Assembly: GCF_900769625.1 (NCBI RefSeq)
Contig: NZ_CAAGHK010000087.1
Span: forward strand, 1 to 64,000
Direction of reading: 5' to 3'
DNA from: an uncultured Clostridium sp.
GTDB lineage: Bacteria; Bacillota; Clostridia; Clostridiales; Clostridiaceae
DNA: 64,000 bases
Position numbers and translations under genes: made by a program. This document shows positions 16,295-26,074 of this stretch, one piece after another; within the stretch, counting starts at the first letter, position 1; every line of letters begins with the position of its first letter. Under the pieces are notes generated by a model. The model did no database searches. It was given only the letters and a program-made list of their open reading frames with translations, and had not been told where the DNA came from.

Positions 16295-17836
16295 CTACTT
16301 TGCAAAATCTACTGCTCTAGTTTCTCTAATAACATTAATTTTAATCTGTCCTGGATATTCAAGTTGTTCTTCGACACTCTTAACTAGATTATGAGCTAAT
16401 TCAATTGTACCGATGTCATCAACTTTTTCTGGTTTAACCATAATTCTAATCTCTCTACCAGCTTGAATGGCATATGACTTTTCTACACCTTCATAAGAAT
16501 TTGCAATTTCTTCTAATTTTTCTAACCTCTTAATGTACGCTTCTAATGTTTCTCTTCTTGCACCTGGTCTGGCTGCTGATATTGCATCTGCTGCCTGAAC
16601 TAAAACTGCTTCAAGAGACTGCATTTCTACATCTGAATGATGGGCTGCTATTGCATTGACTACTAATGGTGATTCATGATACTTTTTAGCAAGATCTCCA
16701 CCTATTAACGCGTGAGGACCTTCCTGTTCCTGATCTACAGCTTTACCTATATCATGCAGCAATCCCGCTCTTTTAGCTAGAGTAACATCTAAACCTAGCT
16801 CTGAAGCCATTAAGCCAGCTAAATATGAAACTTCTATGGAATGTTTTAAAACATTCTGTCCATAACTAGTTCTATATTTTAATCTACCAAGAAGTCTGAT
16901 AATTTCAGGATGTAAACCATGTACACTAGTTTCAAGGGCCGCTTGTTCCCCTTCTTCTTTAATACTATTTTCAACGTCCTTAGTTGCTCTTTCAACCATC
17001 TCTTCGATTCTTGCTGGATGTATTCTGCCATCCACTATTAACTTTTCTAGTGCCATTCTAGCAACTTCTCTTCTTATTGGATCGAAACTTGATAAAATGA
17101 CTGCTTCCGGAGTATCATCTATAATTAAGTCAACTCCTGTTAATGTTTCAAGGGTTCTAATGTTTCTTCCTTCTCTACCTATAATTCTACCTTTCATCTC
17201 ATCATTCGGTAGGGCAACAACGTGTACAGTTGTCTCTGACACATGATCAGCTGCGCATCTTTGAATTGCAGTTGTGATGATTTCTCTTGACCTCTTATCT
17301 GCTTCTTCTTTTGCTTTGCTTTCAACCTCTTTAATCATTAAAGCAGCATCATGTGTAATTTCCTTTTTAATTTCATCTAAAAGAATCTCACGAGCTTCTT
17401 CACTAGAAAGGGCTGAAACTCTTTCAAGTTCTGCTCTTCTTTCATTGTAAAGTTCCTGTACCTTTGCTTCTACTTGATCTAATTCAAGCATCTTGTCATT
17501 AATTGTTTGTTCTTTACTTTCTAGAAGCTCACCTTTTTTGTCAAGTGCTTCTTCTCTTTGAATTACTCTTCTTTCAAGCCTTTGAATCTCATTTCTTCTG
17601 TCACGAGACTCTTTATCAAAATCATTTCTTAATCTGTGAAGTTCTTCCTTAGCTTCAAGTATTGCTTCCTTCTTTTTAGCTTCCGCATCTCTTTCTGCTC
17701 TCTTTAAAACTTCTTCTGCTTCTTTTTCAAGCGATTCTACTTTACTTTTTGTAGTATTTTGAACCGACTTATAAACCACTATTCCTAATACTGCTAATAT
17801 TATTATATCAACACATATCATTAACGCTAGTTGCAC
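16295..17836 (-). CDS. rny: Ribonuclease Y
   Basis: A membrane-anchored endoribonuclease that starts mRNA decay in Firmicutes. Order of parts: N-terminal membrane helix (MICVDIIILAVLGIVVY), a long Glu/Arg-rich coiled coil (about 30-190), KH domain (RIIGREGRNIRTLETLTGVD near 215-235), HD domain with HSIEVSYLAG and GLLHDIGKA near 335-365, and a C-terminal domain. GTG 17836 is chosen as start (513 aa) because the Shine-Dalgarno GGGAGGTG lies just before it; a reading from ATG 17866 would place that site inside the gene. It lies between recA and spoVS, the usual clostridial order. Confidence 0.96.
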   Translation of the reverse strand: MQLALMICVDIIILAVLGIVVYKSVQNTTKSKVESLEKEAEEVLKRAERDAEAKKKEAILEAKEELHRLRNDFDKESRDRRNEIQRLERRVIQREEALDKKGELLESKEQTINDKMLELDQVEAKVQELYNERRAELERVSALSSEEAREILLDEIKKEITHDAALMIKEVESKAKEEADKRSREIITTAIQRCAADHVSETTVHVVALPNDEMKGRIIGREGRNIRTLETLTGVDLIIDDTPEAVILSSFDPIRREVARMALEKLIVDGRIHPARIEEMVERATKDVENSIKEEGEQAALETSVHGLHPEIIRLLGRLKYRTSYGQNVLKHSIEVSYLAGLMASELGLDVTLAKRAGLLHDIGKAVDQEQEGPHALIGGDLAKKYHESPLVVNAIAAHHSDVEMQSLEAVLVQAADAISAARPGARRETLEAYIKRLEKLEEIANSYEGVEKSYAIQAGREIRIMVKPEKVDDIGTIELAHNLVKSVEEQLEYPGQIKINVIRETRAVDFAK

Positions 17837-18028
17837 ATCAACACCTCCCAGTTTAATATTTCTCATTTATCTTAATAAGAAAGTAAGTAGGTGTCATACT
17901 CTTCTCACTGCATTTGGAATATGATAAACCAGTATTCCTTTTTATTCTATATGAAAAATAAAAATATGTCAAGTTTGCCCATATAATGCTTATTTACTTC
18001 AATATCTTATATTATAATGCGTCATTCT

Positions 18029-18069
18029 AAAAATAGCTACATATATGATTACTCATATATATAGCTATT
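18029..18069 (-). terminator. Terminator of recA
   Basis: AATAGCTACATATATGA (18032-18048) and TCATATATATAGCTATT (18053-18069) form a 17-bp stem with one G-U pair on the minus strand, followed by TTTTTAG. It lies about 45 nt past the recA stop. Confidence 0.75.
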
Positions 18070-18114
18070 TCTCTGTATTTTCTGAAGATTATATTACTAT
18101 TTTTAATTTATTTT

Positions 18115-19191
18115 TTATTCTTCAGAACGTTCATCTGCAACGTCTACAGCGCCCTCACTTTTTGCATCGTTATCTGCTGGTGCTGCTACTGCTAAAGGTA
18201 AATTATACTTAGATCTTATTTGATTTTCTATTTCAAGTGCTACATCTGGATTATCCTTAAGGTATACTTTTGAATTTTCTCTACCTTGACCTAATCTGAT
18301 GTCTCCGTATGAGAACCATGCTCCACTCTTTTGAACTATTTCTTCCTTAACACCTACATCAAGTATATTACCTGTTCTTGATATTCCTTCATTGTACATA
18401 ATATCAAATTCAGCTTGTTTGAATGGAGGTGCAACCTTATTTTTCATAATTTTAACTCTTGTTCTATTACCAATAATAGCATCACCTTGTTTTATAGAAT
18501 CAATTCTACGTATATCAAGTCTTACTGATGCGTAGAACTTTAATGCTCTACCACCTGTTGTTGTTTCAGGTGAACCAAACATTACACCAACTTTTTCTCT
18601 TAACTGGTTGATGAAGATTGCTACACAGTTAGTTTTGTTAATTGTACCTGCAAGTTTTCTTAATGCTTGAGACATTAATCTTGCTTGAAGACCGATATGA
18701 GAATCTCCCATTTCACCTTCAATTTCTGCCTTAGGAACTAAAGCTGCAACAGAGTCAACAACTAAAACATCAATTGCACCTGAACGCACTAATGCTTCAG
18801 CTATTTCAAGACCTTGTTCTCCTGTATCTGGCTGAGAAATTATTAAGCTCTCAACATCTACACCAATCTTTTGTGCATAACTTGGATCTAGTGCATGTTC
18901 AGCATCAATATATCCTACTGCTCCGCCTTTTTTCTGTGCTTCTGCTGCTATACTAAGCGCAACAGTTGTTTTACCTGAACTTTCTGGTCCATATATTTCT
19001 ATGATTCTCCCCTTAGGAACTCCACCGATTCCAAGTGCTATATCTAAATCAAGACATCCTGTTGAAATAGCATCCATATTTGTAACATTGTGGTCACCTA
19101 ATTTCATAACTGACCCTTTACCAAATTGCTTTTCTATATTGCTCATAGCACTTTCAATCGCTTTTAACTTATCTGCATCTATCTTTGCCAT
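18115..19191 (-). CDS. recA: Recombinase RecA
   Basis: A 358-residue RecA that forms ATP-dependent filaments on single-stranded DNA, promotes strand exchange and triggers LexA self-cleavage. Walker A GPESSGKT lies at 68-75; Walker B (DVLVVDSVAAL) near 140-150; the loop region IFINQLREKVGVMFG follows near 193-207. The C-terminus is acidic (ADERSEE). The gene has its own promoter with an SOS box over the start point, and terminators on both sides, so it is a single-gene unit. cinA, which sits between pgsA and recA in Bacillus, is absent here. Confidence 0.98.
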   Translation of the reverse strand: MAKIDADKLKAIESAMSNIEKQFGKGSVMKLGDHNVTNMDAISTGCLDLDIALGIGGVPKGRIIEIYGPESSGKTTVALSIAAEAQKKGGAVGYIDAEHALDPSYAQKIGVDVESLIISQPDTGEQGLEIAEALVRSGAIDVLVVDSVAALVPKAEIEGEMGDSHIGLQARLMSQALRKLAGTINKTNCVAIFINQLREKVGVMFGSPETTTGGRALKFYASVRLDIRRIDSIKQGDAIIGNRTRVKIMKNKVAPPFKQAEFDIMYNEGISRTGNILDVGVKEEIVQKSGAWFSYGDIRLGQGRENSKVYLKDNPDVALEIENQIRSKYNLPLAVAAPADNDAKSEGAVDVADERSEE

Positions 19192-19210
19192 AATCCTACC
19201 ATCCTCTCAT

Positions 19211-19223
19211 CGAACTAACGTTC
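19211..19223 (-). promoter_or_regulatory. SOS box (LexA/DinR operator) of recA
   Basis: CGAACTAACGTTC contains the full Gram-positive LexA core GAAC-N4-GTTC. It lies directly after the -10 box of the recA promoter, covering the presumed start point, where a bound repressor would block transcription. Confidence 0.85.
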
Positions 19224-19232
19224 TATATATTA

Positions 19233-19261
19233 ATTATAGAATAATTGTAACTTATAGTCAA
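19233..19261 (-). promoter_or_regulatory. SigmaA promoter of recA
   Basis: On the minus strand TTGACT (19261-19256), a 17-bp spacer and a consensus TATAAT (19238-19233). The SOS box follows 9 bp downstream. Confidence 0.8.
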
Positions 19262-19273
19262 CATTATTCTAAG

Positions 19274-19311
19274 AAAAATTCCTTCTTTATTTTGTATTTT
19301 AAAGAAGGAAT
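19274..19311 (-). terminator. Terminator of pgsA
   Basis: ATTCCTTCTTTA (19278-19289) pairs with TAAAGAAGGAAT (19300-19311); on the minus strand a T5 run follows. It separates pgsA from the recA promoter. Confidence 0.8.
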
Positions 19312-19364
19312 CATCTTGATTATATCCAATTATAACTATTTCTAAACATCATTGTTAAAATTTC

Positions 19365-19958
19365 TTATTTATCTGTAGATATTGCTTCTTTATTATGTTT
19401 AAAGTATTCATATCCAGAAATTAATGTTATTATCACAGCTACCATAAGCATTATTGATGGAACTACATTAAAGAACTGTTTCCACATGTCATTGCTATCT
19501 ACAAGCTTAGTTAAATATTCAAAATCATTGATATTTACCTTTAGCAACAGTAATATTATTGCTATTATCTGTATAACTGTTTTAATTTTCCCCCACCAGC
19601 TGGCAGCAATTACTCTTCCCTGTGCAGCCGCTATAGCTCTTAAACCTGATACTGCAAATTCACGTGCAATTATAATAACAGCAGCCCAGCCAGGAACTAT
19701 ATGTAATTCTACTAAAGATATAAGTGCTGCTGTAACAAGCAGTTTATCTGCTAAAGGATCCATAAATTTACCAAAATTAGTAATCTGATTCCTGCTTCTT
19801 GCAATATATCCATCAAGCTTATCCGTTATAGATGCCAGAACAAATATTGCTGTTGCAATAGTACTGCTGTAAGGAATTATACCCTTACCAGCAATAAATA
19901 TTAAAAATACAGGAACTAATATTATTCTGATTAAAGTCAGTTTATTTGCAAGATTCAT
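19365..19958 (-). CDS. pgsA: CDP-diacylglycerol-glycerol-3-phosphate 3-phosphatidyltransferase
   Basis: A 197-residue membrane enzyme that makes phosphatidylglycerol phosphate from CDP-diacylglycerol. The CDP-alcohol phosphotransferase signature is complete: DGYIARSRNQITNFGKFMD then PLADK, holding the D-G-A-R-G-D-D residues. About five membrane helices are visible. ATG 19958 is chosen with AGGAG 9 nt upstream; it lies inside the end of rimO, overlapping it by 17 bp, so the two are probably coupled. Its substrate is the product of CdsA encoded at 51-52 kb. Confidence 0.95.
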   Translation of the reverse strand: MNLANKLTLIRIILVPVFLIFIAGKGIIPYSSTIATAIFVLASITDKLDGYIARSRNQITNFGKFMDPLADKLLVTAALISLVELHIVPGWAAVIIIAREFAVSGLRAIAAAQGRVIAASWWGKIKTVIQIIAIILLLLKVNINDFEYLTKLVDSNDMWKQFFNVVPSIMLMVAVIITLISGYEYFKHNKEAISTDK

Positions 19959-21336
19959 CAACCACAACTCCTAATAAATCATAATCCATACTCTTTGTTA
20001 TCTTTACTTTAACAAACGTACCATTTTCAAGATTATCGTAGCATTTAAAGAATACTTCAGCGTCTATTTCAGGAGCCATTTCATAGCTTCTTCCACGGTA
20101 ATCTTCTCCATTATATCCTTCAACAAGAATATCATATATTTTGCCAATTTTCAATTCATTTATTTTTTGTGAAATATCTTTTTGTAACAGCATCAGAACT
20201 TTTTCTCTTTCTTTCTTAACTTCTTCATCTATCTGACCATCCATTCTGGCTGCTGGAGTATTTTCTTCCTGAGAATATGTAAATACTCCTACTTTTTCAA
20301 GCTTATATTCTTGTAAGAATTCTTTGATTTCATTGAAATCTTCTTCTGTTTCCTGAGGGAATCCTACAATAAATGTAGTTCTTATTATCATTCCCGGTAT
20401 TCTTTCTCTTAATGTGTCAATCTTGTTCATTATTGCTTCTTTGGTAGTTTTTCTTCCCATAAGCTTTAATACATGATTGCTTATGTGCTGAATAGGAAGG
20501 TCTAAATATTTAACCACTTTATCATTGCATGCTATTTCATCAATAAGTTCATCATATATTTCTTCTGGATAGCAGTATAGAACTCTTATCCATTGAATTC
20601 CTTCAACTTTTGATAATTCTCTAAGCAGTTCATGAAGATTTTTCTTTCCATATATATCGCTTCCGTACATTGTTGTATCCTGTGCGATAAGTATAATTTC
20701 CTTAACACCATTAGCTGCAAGGTCTTCCGCTTCTTTAATTATGTTTTCCATTTTTCTGCTTCTGAACTTCCCTCTTATTTTAGGAATTATGCAGTATGTA
20801 CAGAAATTATTACATCCTTCAGCTATTCTTATATATGCACTTCCTTTTTGTGTTGTAAGAATTCTTACTCCTTCATTGATTCCTTCATCTGTATAATTAA
20901 CTAACTCTTCGCTTCTTTCATTTCCATTGATGAAATTTGTTATTACAGCATTAATCTTATCATAATCATTAACTCCAAGCATAAGATCTAATTCAGGAAT
21001 AAGCTTTCCAAGTTCTTCGCTGTATCTTTGAATAAGACATCCTGTTGCAATAAGCAGCTTACATTTATAATTTACTTTGTAATCAGCCATTTCTAATATT
21101 GTATCAATTGATTCCTGCTTTGCACTTTCAATAAATCCACATGTATTTACTATTATTATATCCGCTTCCTTAGGATTATTAGTTATAGAGTAATCTCTGC
21201 TCATATTTCCAAGAATTATTTCAGAGTCTACTCTGTTTTTATCACACCCTAAGCTTACTATTCCCACCTTATACTTATTCGTTTTATCTTTTATTCTAAC
21301 TGGATCTTTTACAATCTTCAAATTATTATCATTCAA
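19942..21336 (-). CDS. rimO: Ribosomal protein S12 methylthiotransferase RimO
   Basis: A 464-residue radical-SAM enzyme that methylthiolates an aspartate of ribosomal protein S12. It has the three N-terminal cluster cysteines (SLGCDKNRVD, NTCGFIE, ATGCLIQR), the radical-SAM CNNFCTYC motif near residue 165, and a C-terminal TRAM domain (about 395-460). The S12-specific type (RimO rather than MiaB) is inferred from the SLGCDKNRVDSE block. The Shine-Dalgarno AGGAGG stands 13 nt from ATG, a little far. It lies between ftsK and pgsA. Confidence 0.94.
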   Translation of the reverse strand: MNDNNLKIVKDPVRIKDKTNKYKVGIVSLGCDKNRVDSEIILGNMSRDYSITNNPKEADIIIVNTCGFIESAKQESIDTILEMADYKVNYKCKLLIATGCLIQRYSEELGKLIPELDLMLGVNDYDKINAVITNFINGNERSEELVNYTDEGINEGVRILTTQKGSAYIRIAEGCNNFCTYCIIPKIRGKFRSRKMENIIKEAEDLAANGVKEIILIAQDTTMYGSDIYGKKNLHELLRELSKVEGIQWIRVLYCYPEEIYDELIDEIACNDKVVKYLDLPIQHISNHVLKLMGRKTTKEAIMNKIDTLRERIPGMIIRTTFIVGFPQETEEDFNEIKEFLQEYKLEKVGVFTYSQEENTPAARMDGQIDEEVKKEREKVLMLLQKDISQKINELKIGKIYDILVEGYNGEDYRGRSYEMAPEIDAEVFFKCYDNLENGTFVKVKITKSMDYDLLGVVVDESCK

Positions 21337-21456
21337 ATTCTATATCCTCCTGTGTTTTTTCATAAGTTTTATTATAACAAATTAAAACTGTTTTTTACAA
21401 GTCACTATTATTATACACCTATTTTTATATCTAAAAATTAAATTATCATTAAATTT

Positions 21457-21501
21457 GCCAATTAAATTGAAAATCATACAATGACTTCTAACTTAATTGG
21501 C
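21457..21501 (-). terminator. Possible terminator of ftsK
   Basis: GCCAATTAAATT (21457-21468) pairs with AACTTAATTGGC (21490-21501) on the minus strand with one G-U. The tail AAATTTAATG is only moderately T-rich, so function is uncertain. Confidence 0.45.
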
Positions 21502-21514
21502 TTCAGTTTAAATA

Positions 21515-23953
21515 TTAATTTTCCTGATCATGTTCATTTAAAAGCTGTTCTTTTGTAACCAGTACCTGTCTAGGTCTGCTCCCGTCCTTTGGAGATATTA
21601 TATGTCTTTCCTCCAGCTGATCCATTATTCGTGAAGCTCTGTTAAATCCAACTCTGAATTTTCTCTGTATAAATGAAGTTGAAGCCTGTTGAAATTCAAC
21701 TACTACTTTTATTACTTCATCCAATAATTCATCAACATCATCATTTGCTTCATGACTTCCTGAACTTCCTGAATCAGCTGTCGAATTTATGTGTTCTATT
21801 ATATCTTCTTCATAGGAAGCTCCGCCTCCCTGCTCATCCTTGATAAATGATATTACCTGTTCAACTTCTTCTTCAGAAATAAAGCATCCCTGTACTCGGA
21901 GCGGCTTGCTTTCACCTACTGGATAATAAAGCATATCACCTTTTCCAAGCAGCTTTTCTGCACCTGAGCTGTCAAGTATCGTTCTTGAGTCTATCTGTGA
22001 AGAAACAGCAAATGATATTCTTGATGGTATATTAGCTTTGATTACCCCTGTTATTACATCAACAGAAGGCCTCTGTGTGGCAATTACAAGATGCATTCCA
22101 GCAGCTCTCGCCATCTGAGCCAGTCTTCCAATATAATCTTCAACATCATTCGGACATACCATCATTAAATCTGCAAGCTCATCGACAATTATAACTATAT
22201 AAGGAAGCTTCTGTTCAATCATCCCTTTATTATATAGTTCATTGTAGGATTCCATATTTCTGACTCCCATATCAGCAAACAGCTTATATCTGTTTGTCAT
22301 TTCATTTACTGCCCAGTTCAATGCTGCTGCTGCCTTTTTAGGATCAGTGACAACTGGTATTAACAAATGTGGAATTCCGTTATATACATTAAGTTCAACT
22401 ACCTTCGGGTCAACCATCAGCAGCTTCACTTCATTTGGATTATATTTATAAAGGAGACTTATGATAAGAGAATTAATACATACACTCTTCCCTGAACCTG
22501 TAGCACCAGCAATAAGCGTATGAGGCATCTTGCTCAAGTCACCAACAACACATTTACCTGATATATCTTTACCAAGAGCAAATGCAAGTTTCTTTTTAGA
22601 TTCAATAAATTCTTCATTTTCAAGAACTTCTCTAAGGAATACGGCTGTCTGTTTTCTATTTGGAACTTCTATTCCTACAGCTGCTTTTCCAGGTATCGGT
22701 GCCTCAATTCTTATTCCAGAAGCCGCAAGTCCAAGTGCAATATCATCAGACAGGTTTACGATTTTACTTACCTTAACCCCTGGACTCGGCTGAAGCTCAA
22801 ATCTTGTTACTGATGGACCTTTTGTCACCTGAGTAACCTTTGCATCTACGCCGAAGTTCGATAATATTTCCTCAAGCTTATTTGCACTTTCAATAAGCTC
22901 CTTCTTATCGCTGCTGTTCAGCTTTGTGCTGGCATTTGTCTTCAACAGTTCAAAACTTGGATGTACATATTCCTTTTCTTCCTTATGTTCTTCTATACCA
23001 TGCTGTATCTCCTTATTTACAACATCCTTGACGTTATCATCAAGCTTTTCTTTCCTATGACTGTGACTTTCCGGTCTGCTGACTTCTTCCGGTTGTTTAT
23101 ATGATCCCTGTGGCGGTTCCGATTTATCAAGAAAGTCATCGATGGCAATATCCGATGAAACCTCCCTAGACAGCGGTTCCTCATTAATATCATCTTCATT
23201 GGTATTTTTCATAAAGTCTAATATCTTTATTTTCTTATCAACTTTTGACAGCAACTCTCTGCTGCTTCTTTCACTTTCATCAGGTTCAGTTTTATCAACA
23301 ATATTGATGAAGCTGTCTTTGTTCATGTTTCTCTCAATTTTCTGTGTATTATTTATTTTTTCTCTTCGGCTGCTCTTGATTCTTTCCTTTGTATTATAAG
23401 CTTTAATTCCTAAATCGTATAAAGTAATATCAAAAATCAAGGTAATTGAAATAACTGCAAAAGTAAATAAAATCACATATTCTCCTAAGAATCCAAGCAT
23501 CCTGTACATAGGGTAACATATCAGGTATGATATGATACCTCCATGAACAAACTCTGTATCTCCATACATTACTCCTTTAAAGTTTTCTATAAAGTCGTCA
23601 GGATTATATGATCCCTGTATATTCAAAGTTCCGCAAACAAGCATGATGATAATAACCATCATCGTTATACCAAAAAAACATTTATTTAGCTGAATATTTC
23701 CTCTTGTCTTTATATATTCAAATCCAAAATAAATCAAATAAACAGGCAGTGCATATTTACCCACACCAATTGCTCCACTAACTATCGTCTGAGCTATACT
23801 TGACAGAGCACCCGCAAAATTTGTATATACTGCAATAGCAAGAATTACTCCCGTAGCCATATATACTATCCCTGTAATATCAGGATTGCTTTCACTCTTG
23901 GCAGAACCTTTTCTGCTTTTCGTGCCTTTCCCTTTGGTTTTTGTTCTCGCCAA
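21515..23953 (-). CDS. DNA translocase FtsK/SpoIIIE
   Basis: An 812-residue DNA pump that moves chromosomes through the division or sporulation septum. Four N-terminal membrane helices (about 25-180), a charged linker (about 190-330), and the motor domain with Walker A GATGSGKSV near 475 and Walker B IVIIVDELADLM near 585. The C-terminal gamma winged-helix domain (about 745-805) recognises orienting sequences. The start is TTG 23953 with AGAGGTGA before it. From sequence alone it cannot be told whether it acts in vegetative division (FtsK) or in forespore filling (SpoIIIE). Confidence 0.95.
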   Translation of the reverse strand: MARTKTKGKGTKSRKGSAKSESNPDITGIVYMATGVILAIAVYTNFAGALSSIAQTIVSGAIGVGKYALPVYLIYFGFEYIKTRGNIQLNKCFFGITMMVIIIMLVCGTLNIQGSYNPDDFIENFKGVMYGDTEFVHGGIISYLICYPMYRMLGFLGEYVILFTFAVISITLIFDITLYDLGIKAYNTKERIKSSRREKINNTQKIERNMNKDSFINIVDKTEPDESERSSRELLSKVDKKIKILDFMKNTNEDDINEEPLSREVSSDIAIDDFLDKSEPPQGSYKQPEEVSRPESHSHRKEKLDDNVKDVVNKEIQHGIEEHKEEKEYVHPSFELLKTNASTKLNSSDKKELIESANKLEEILSNFGVDAKVTQVTKGPSVTRFELQPSPGVKVSKIVNLSDDIALGLAASGIRIEAPIPGKAAVGIEVPNRKQTAVFLREVLENEEFIESKKKLAFALGKDISGKCVVGDLSKMPHTLIAGATGSGKSVCINSLIISLLYKYNPNEVKLLMVDPKVVELNVYNGIPHLLIPVVTDPKKAAAALNWAVNEMTNRYKLFADMGVRNMESYNELYNKGMIEQKLPYIVIIVDELADLMMVCPNDVEDYIGRLAQMARAAGMHLVIATQRPSVDVITGVIKANIPSRISFAVSSQIDSRTILDSSGAEKLLGKGDMLYYPVGESKPLRVQGCFISEEEVEQVISFIKDEQGGGASYEEDIIEHINSTADSGSSGSHEANDDVDELLDEVIKVVVEFQQASTSFIQRKFRVGFNRASRIMDQLEERHIISPKDGSRPRQVLVTKEQLLNEHDQEN

Positions 23954-24031
23954 CTTTAATCACCTCTTCCTTTTTATTATTTCTACAAAGTATAATTATT
24001 CCCTTTAATAAGATACCATTAAAAATAAAAT

Positions 24032-24057
24032 ACGACTATAGTTTTTTCTATAGTCGT
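24032..24057. terminator. Terminator after the tepA-like gene
   Basis: ACGACTATAG (24032-24041) and CTATAGTCGT (24048-24057) form a perfect 10-bp stem with a T-only loop; on the minus strand ATTTTATTTTTA follows. It isolates the protease gene from ftsK. Confidence 0.75.
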
Positions 24058-24183
24058 CCAAATTTAAATTCCTTATACTGCTTGATTTACAGTAATAAAA
24101 AAGTATAATTTATCAGTCCGATTATCTTATGCTTTTGTAAAAATAAATATTATTAAGATATGATTAAATTATTGCCCTTTATT

Positions 24184-24912
24184 TTAAATTTCTTTATCAA
24201 TAAGTTCACGCAGTTTACCAATTGCTTCACTTATTCCGCCTACTGCATCAATTAATCCACAATCAACAGCCTGCCTTCCAATAAGCATTGTTCCCACATC
24301 ATTCAGCAGATCATTAGTCTGAAGCATGAATTTATCCAAAGTGTCTTTTTTTATTTTAGAAGTCCTTACAATAAAATCATTTATTCTTTCCTGCATCTTC
24401 TTGAAATATTCAAATGTCTGTGCAATACCTATGACAAATCCATTCATTCTTACTGGATGAACAATCATTGTTGCTGATGGAGTTATAAATGAAAAATCTG
24501 ATGAAGTTGCAAGTGGTACTCCTATTGAATGACCACCACCAATTACTATTGATACAGTCGGCTTAGACATACTGTTTATCATTTCTGCAATAGCAAGACC
24601 TGCTTCAACATCTCCACCAACTGTATTTAAGACTATCAGAACCCCTTTGACACTTTCATTCTGTTCTATGTCAATAAGCTGTGGAATTATATGTTCATAC
24701 TTTGTTGCCTTTGTCTGTGGTGGAAGAACTGAGTGTCCTTCTATCTGTCCTATAATTGACAGCACTACAATATCTCTATTTGGAGTTGCCGCTGCCATAT
24801 TTCCAAATTCCTTTATATCTTTCATTTTATCTAAAGCTTCTGAAGATTTTTCTTTATTATCATTTTCTTCGCCTTCACTTTTTAAGCCATTTTTCAAAAC
24901 ATCTTCTTGCAT
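24184..24912 (-). CDS. ClpP-class serine protease, TepA-like
   Basis: A 242-residue ClpP-fold protein. After a charged, non-conserved N-terminus (about 1-45) come GQIEGH, LNTVGGDVEAGLAIAEMI (oxyanion/substrate region), GGGHSIGVPLA with the presumed nucleophile Ser, and MIVHPVRMNG with the presumed His. Bacillus TepA was described as a translocation-enhancing protein and is close to sporulation-linked and signal-peptide-degrading proteases; the exact role is not settled. No membrane segment is seen. Located directly upstream of ftsK as in related Firmicutes, with its own terminator. Confidence 0.85.
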   Translation of the reverse strand: MQEDVLKNGLKSEGEENDNKEKSSEALDKMKDIKEFGNMAAATPNRDIVVLSIIGQIEGHSVLPPQTKATKYEHIIPQLIDIEQNESVKGVLIVLNTVGGDVEAGLAIAEMINSMSKPTVSIVIGGGHSIGVPLATSSDFSFITPSATMIVHPVRMNGFVIGIAQTFEYFKKMQERINDFIVRTSKIKKDTLDKFMLQTNDLLNDVGTMLIGRQAVDCGLIDAVGGISEAIGKLRELIDKEI

Positions 24913-25066
24913 AAAAACTTCCTCCTATGTACTTAACCTTTTTTTATTTTGCACATATAATTTATTTTTTATTCAAGTTTATGTATACTTAATATTTTCT
25001 AAATATAATATTTGAATAATTATACTTGTTATTACATCTTCCGTTCTCCACACATATGCTTTTCCC

Positions 25067-25972
25067 CTACTTTTTACTATATATTTTTTTTCTATCTGGC
25101 AGCTGAGCCAGTATTATTGCAGAAAATACAAGACAGCATCCGATATATTCTTTAAGCGACAAAACCTCTCCAAGTATAATCCAGCCAGATAATGCAGCAA
25201 ATACAGATTCGATACTCATGATTAAAGTTGCCAGTACGGGGCTTGTATACTTCTGTCCTATAATCTGCAGTGTATATGCAACTCCTGATGACATTATTCC
25301 CGCATAGAGAATAGGACTGCATGCATTTAACATATCCTTAATCTGCGGATTTTCAAAAATAAACATCGGAATGACTCCCAAGAGCCCTGCTACAAAGAAC
25401 TGTATGCATGACATCCTAACACTATCAACAAGAGAAGAATACTTATCTATAATAAGAATATGTATTGAAAAACAGAATGCACACATGAGTATCAGAAAAT
25501 CACCCCTGCTTATTGAGAAACTTTCATTCATGCATAGCAAATATAATCCTATCAATGAAATAACAACACTTATCCATACTTTCACAGATACTCTTTTCTT
25601 AAAGAGAATTCCAAGCAATGGTACTATAATTATATACAGTGCAGTAATAAAACCTGATTTACCAACTGTTGTATACTGTATTCCTATCTGTTGAAAACAG
25701 CTGGCTGTAAAAAGTGCAGTTCCACACAAAAACCCTCCTGTTAACAATGTCTTTTTATCATCCTTGCCGCTTTCCCTTACCGGTTTCTTATTTATCCTAT
25801 CCAGAAGATAAATACAGGGTATTAAAAATAAACCACCAACAATATATCTTGCTGTAATAAATGTAAATGGTCCTACATAATCCATGCCAACACTCTGTGC
25901 TACAAATGCCGTTCCCCAGATAAGTGCTGTAATCATAAGAATTACGTTCCCTTTTATATTGCTTTTATTCAT
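25067..25972 (-). CDS. EamA/DMT family transporter
   Basis: A 301-residue inner membrane protein with about ten helices in two EamA repeats (about 5-145 and 155-295). Typical marks are MITALIWGTAFVAQSVGMD at the start of repeat one, and SGVAYTLQIIGQKYTSPVLA followed by ESVFAALSGWIILGE in repeat two. Members export amino acids or other metabolites; the substrate cannot be inferred. Good Shine-Dalgarno (AGGAGGGC). It stands between the tepA-like gene and the decayed patch, on the minus strand. Confidence 0.9.
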   Translation of the reverse strand: MNKSNIKGNVILMITALIWGTAFVAQSVGMDYVGPFTFITARYIVGGLFLIPCIYLLDRINKKPVRESGKDDKKTLLTGGFLCGTALFTASCFQQIGIQYTTVGKSGFITALYIIIVPLLGILFKKRVSVKVWISVVISLIGLYLLCMNESFSISRGDFLILMCAFCFSIHILIIDKYSSLVDSVRMSCIQFFVAGLLGVIPMFIFENPQIKDMLNACSPILYAGIMSSGVAYTLQIIGQKYTSPVLATLIMSIESVFAALSGWIILGEVLSLKEYIGCCLVFSAIILAQLPDRKKIYSKK

Positions 25973-26074
25973 ATTGCCCTCCTATAATAAAATATTGCTC
26001 AACTTATTATAACACCTCAACAAAAATTTTACTTTAAAAATTAAAAGTTTACTTTACTGTCATATTAAATGCTT

